A stretch of 8,510 bases of DNA, from NCBI GenBank assembly GCA_029883965.1, contig JAOUIN010000094.1:1-8510 (forward strand). The letters run 5' to 3'. A model generated the notes under the pieces. The model saw only the letters and a program-made list of their open reading frames with translations, did no database searches and had not been told where the DNA came from. This document shows, piece by piece, positions 6,561 to 8,510 of the stretch. The position numbers and the translations under genes were made by a program. How positions within the stretch are numbered: the stretch's first letter is position 1; each line of letters opens with the position of its first letter. The DNA comes from Betaproteobacteria bacterium (GTDB lineage: Bacteria > Pseudomonadota > Gammaproteobacteria > Burkholderiales > SG8-41).

Positions 6561-6636
6561 CGGACGATAATACGATAAAATAAACAATGAATTACGATAG
6601 CCAGAACAGCGGGCGGTGCGGACCGGGTGACAGGCC
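6561..6636. promoter_or_regulatory. Divergent promoter region with AT-rich core and three ACGATA repeats
   Basis: This is the only divergent gap in the window, between midA (minus) and the pteridine reductase (plus). Bases 6563-6600 have about 10 G/C in 38, in sharp contrast to the surroundings. ACGATA occurs at 6564-6569, 6572-6577 and 6594-6599. The first two are 8 bases apart and the last two 22, about two helical turns. On the minus strand TATTAT (6572-6567) is a good -10 match ending six bases before the midA GTG; on the plus strand GATAAT (6566-6571) is a five-of-six match. No clear -35 boxes were found. Promoter function is inferred from composition and layout. Confidence 0.5.
6625..6630 (+). 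promoter_or_regulatory. Ribosome binding site for the pteridine reductase gene
   Basis: GGGTGA matches the GGTGA part of the anti-Shine-Dalgarno complement and ends six bases before the ATG at 6637. It supports that ATG as the start. Confidence 0.45.
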
Positions 6637-7386
6637 ATGAATGGTGCATTGGCGGGCAAGACAGCGCTGGTAACCGGCGGTGCCCGGCGGGTCGGCGCAG
6701 CGATCTGCCGGCAACTGCATGCGGCCGGTGCCAACGTCGTGCTGCATTATCACCGCTCTATTGACGACGCGCAGGCATTGCAGCAGGAACTGAACCGGCG
6801 ACGCGCGGATTCCGCTGTGCTTGCTCGCGCCGATCTGCTGGCGCCCGGCGCGTTGCCGCAGCTGGTCAAGGACGCGCTTGCGGCTTACGCGCGGCTCGAT
6901 GTGCTGGTCAACAACGCTTCGAGTTTTTATCCGACGCCGGTGGGCGAGGTCAGCGAGCAGGCGTGGGACGACCTGGTCGGCACGAACATGAAGGCGCCGC
7001 TGTTTCTGTCCCAGGCTGCAGCGCCGGAACTGCGCAAGTCCCAGGGGTGCATCATCAACATCATCGACATACACGCCGAGCTGCCGATGAAGAATCATCT
7101 GGTCTATAACGCGGCCAAGGGTGGATTGCTGGCGCTGACCCGAGCGCTGGCGCGGGATCTGGGGCCGCAGGTGCGCGTCAACGGCGTGTCGCCGGGCACG
7201 ATCATCTGGCCCGATGGCCCCGAGTGGCAGAATGACATCGAGCGACAGCGTATCGTCAACCAGACGGTACTGAAACGCAGCGGCGAGCCCGCGGACATCG
7301 CCGGGGCCGTGGAGTTTCTGGCGTCGGCTTCTTACGTGACCGGGCAGATCATCGCGGTCGATGGTGGCCGCAGCATCGCATTGTGA
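6637..7386 (+). CDS. Pteridine reductase-like SDR (FolM/PTR1 type)
   Basis: Cytoplasmic 249-residue classical-type SDR predicted to reduce dihydro- or oxidised pterins, such as dihydromonapterin, dihydrobiopterin or dihydrofolate, with NADPH. The cofactor loop is TGGARRVG (13-20). It has Arg where ordinary SDRs have Gly, the TGxxxRxG form of PTR1 and FolM that binds the NADPH phosphate. NNAS is at 92-95. The active site has Asp144, Tyr157 and Lys161: the usual catalytic Ser is replaced by Asp, and the 13- and 4-residue spacings equal those of PTR1 Asp181/Tyr194/Lys198. PGTIIWP (186-192) and the C-terminal VTGQIIAVDGG complete the fold. Length is normal for the family. Start ATG at 6637 is supported by GGGTGA six bases upstream. 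The gene overlaps ttcA by one or a few bases. The pteridine reductase call is strong; the exact substrate cannot be read from sequence. Confidence 0.88.
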   Translation: MNGALAGKTALVTGGARRVGAAICRQLHAAGANVVLHYHRSIDDAQALQQELNRRRADSAVLARADLLAPGALPQLVKDALAAYARLDVLVNNASSFYPTPVGEVSEQAWDDLVGTNMKAPLFLSQAAAPELRKSQGCIINIIDIHAELPMKNHLVYNAAKGGLLALTRALARDLGPQVRVNGVSPGTIIWPDGPEWQNDIERQRIVNQTVLKRSGEPADIAGAVEFLASASYVTGQIIAVDGGRSIAL

Positions 7387-8339
7387 TGCCGTCTATGAAC
7401 GAGAACATGAACACAATTACCGGTGAACCGGGCAAGGATGCCGCTGTTCCGCCAGATCGGACCATTATGGATACACAAGTCATACACATCACGCCGCGCA
7501 GCAACCGTGAGCGCAAGGAATCATACGAATCCAACAAGCTTGCCAAACGGTTGCGCCGGCTGGTCGGCCAGGCGATTGCCGACTTTGACATGATCCGCGA
7601 TGGTGACAAGGTGATGGTTTGCCTGTCGGGCGGCAAGGACAGTTATGCGCTGCTCGACATCCTGCTGCATCTGCGCAGTCGTGCGCCCATCGGTTTTGAA
7701 ATTGTTGCGGTGAACCTCGATCAGAAGCAGCCCGGATTTCCGGAGCACGTGCTGCCCGAGTACCTGACGCAACTGGGGGTGCCGTTTCATATCGAAGGAC
7801 AGGACACCTACAGCATCGTCAAGCGGGTCGTTCCCGAAGGCAAGACCATGTGTTCGCTGTGCTCAAGGTTGCGCCGTGGCGTGCTGTACCGCGTGGCACA
7901 GGAACTGGGCGCGAGCAAGATTGCGCTGGGCCATCATCGCGACGACATCCTTGAAACTTTTTTCCTGAACATGTTCTATGGCGGCAAACTCAAGGCGATG
8001 CCGCCGAAGCTGGTGTCCGATGACGGTCGCAACGTGGTGATTCGCCCGCTGGCCTACTGCGAAGAGCGCGATCTTGAAGCTTTTGCCGAATTGCGGCAGT
8101 TCCCGATCATCCCGTGTACGCTGTGCGGATCCCAGGAAACGCTGAAGCGTAAAGAAATCAAAATGCTGCTGCGCGACTGGGCACAACGGTACCCGGGTCG
8201 CATCGAAATCATGCTGACCAGCATCCAGAACGTCAGGCCGTCGCACCTTCTTGACCGGGCGTTGTTTGACTTTGGTGCCGTGCGCGCGTCCGGCAGGCCT
8301 GTCGCGGACGGCGATACCGCATTTGATGCCGAAAGCTGA
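7386..8339 (+). CDS. ttcA: tRNA 2-thiocytidine(32) synthetase TtcA
   Basis: Cytoplasmic iron-sulfur enzyme that activates cytidine 32 of certain tRNAs with ATP and replaces its 2-oxygen with sulfur. The PP-loop is CLSGGKDSY (79-87 when counted from 7386). Then come VNLDQKQPGFPEHVLPEY (109-126), CSLCSRLRRG (156-165), LGHHRDDILET (181-191), FYGGKLKAMPPKL (197-209) and IPCTLCGSQ (242-250). The two CxxC pairs (156/159 and 244/247) supply the [4Fe-4S] ligands. These segments match E. coli TtcA closely, including NVRPSHL (282-288). Several in-frame starts exist: GTG 7383, and ATGs at 7386, 7395, 7407 and 7467. The ATG at 7386 forms TGATG with the previous stop, suggesting coupling. The ATG at 7467 would give 290 residues and an N-terminus nearer that of E. 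coli; the 27 extra residues look non-conserved. Function is certain; the start is not. Confidence 0.94.
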   Translation: MPSMNENMNTITGEPGKDAAVPPDRTIMDTQVIHITPRSNRERKESYESNKLAKRLRRLVGQAIADFDMIRDGDKVMVCLSGGKDSYALLDILLHLRSRAPIGFEIVAVNLDQKQPGFPEHVLPEYLTQLGVPFHIEGQDTYSIVKRVVPEGKTMCSLCSRLRRGVLYRVAQELGASKIALGHHRDDILETFFLNMFYGGKLKAMPPKLVSDDGRNVVIRPLAYCEERDLEAFAELRQFPIIPCTLCGSQETLKRKEIKMLLRDWAQRYPGRIEIMLTSIQNVRPSHLLDRALFDFGAVRASGRPVADGDTAFDAES

Positions 8340-8347
8340 TCCGGTGC

Positions 8348-8367
8348 GCGGGGCGCTGCCGCCCCGC
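8348..8367. terminator. GC-rich hairpin between convergent ttcA and the Bug receptor gene
   Basis: Eight-base perfect stem GCGGGGCG (8348-8355) pairing with CGCCCCGC (8360-8367) around a CTGC loop. It is flanked by self-complementary CCGG at 8341-8344 and 8371-8374, which could extend it across an internal loop. It sits in the 38-base gap between convergent genes, where a bidirectional terminator is expected. Neither strand has a following U-tract, so intrinsic termination is uncertain. Confidence 0.4.
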
Positions 8368-8377
8368 TGCCCGGTGG

Positions 8378-8510
8378 CTACATGTTGTCGCCGGAAATAC
8401 CGTAGGTCTTGACGGCCTTGCTCCAGCGGGTAATTTCGGCGCGCATGAACTTGTCAAACTCGGCCGGCGTGGTCGGCACCGGTTCGTAGCCGCGCGTGCG
8501 CAGCGTCTTG
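8378..8510 (-). CDS. Tripartite tricarboxylate transporter substrate-binding protein (Bug/TctC family), C-terminal end only
   Basis: Only the last 43 residues and the TAG stop (8380-8378) lie in the window; the rest continues past base 8510. Bug proteins are periplasmic receptors that bind carboxylates and related small molecules for TctAB-type transporters, and they are greatly expanded in Burkholderiales. The visible tail has the family pattern: a glycine/proline stretch, then TPAEFDKFMRAEITRWSKAV and a short polar end. This matches the typical ending of Bug proteins (TPxEFxxFxxxExxKWxxVV). It converges on ttcA across a 38-base gap. The family call rests on this short tail, so it is probable rather than certain. 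Ligand unknown. Confidence 0.7.
   Translation of the reverse strand, partial: KTLRTRGYEPVPTTPAEFDKFMRAEITRWSKAVKTYGISGDNM

Noticed and set aside
6561..6734. N-terminal extension of the MidA protein
   Set aside because: It runs through the divergent promoter gap and the start of the pteridine reductase gene, and the added residues do not match the family.
1..8510. CRISPR array, insertion sequence, integrase, tRNA/rRNA gene or defence cassette
   Set aside because: No regularly spaced repeats, transposase or recombinase motifs, terminal inverted repeats or tRNA-like cloverleaf were seen. Almost all of the sequence is accounted for by recognised metabolic and housekeeping genes.

Overview
The window is GC-rich (roughly 60-65% by eye) and densely coded, with no gap above about 80 bases. 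Gene content and order point to a betaproteobacterium, probably Burkholderiales-like. The block slt / NDUFA9-like SDR / cca, the block midA / pteridine reductase / ttcA, and a Bug-family (TctC-type) receptor at the right edge are all familiar from that class. This is inferred from recalled gene order and protein signatures, not from a database search.

Left block, plus strand (1-3638): the C-terminal part of a soluble lytic murein transglycosylase; an atypical NAD(P)-binding SDR of the complex I NDUFA9 family; a CCA-adding tRNA nucleotidyltransferase whose HD phosphohydrolase core appears to have been lost; and a YfcG-like glutathione transferase. They are co-directional with gaps of 52, 37 and 21 bases.

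Middle block, minus strand (6560 down to 3659): a MidA/NDUFAF7-type methyltransferase, a secreted diheme cytochrome c made of two copies of one unusual module, and a zinc alcohol dehydrogenase whose GTG start overlaps the cytochrome stop by four bases. This looks like a single transcription unit. It converges on the glutathione transferase gene with only 20 bases between the stop codons.

Right block, plus strand (6637-8339): a FolM/PTR1-type pteridine reductase and the tRNA 2-thiocytidine synthetase TtcA, joined by a TGATG stop/start overlap. It diverges from the midA operon across a 76-base gap holding a 38-base AT-rich patch (about 26% GC) with three ACGATA copies. After ttcA come a GC-rich hairpin and the C-terminal end of a Bug-type solute receptor on the minus strand.

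The functions are mostly housekeeping: cell-wall turnover, tRNA 3' end maturation and thiolation, pterin reduction, thiol redox, and respiratory accessory factors. I see no mobile element, CRISPR array, defence island or RNA gene, and no clear new system. The points most worth checking are the HD-less CCA enzyme, the duplicated cytochrome module coupled to an alcohol dehydrogenase, and two genes with a -10-like hexamer exactly six bases before the start codon.
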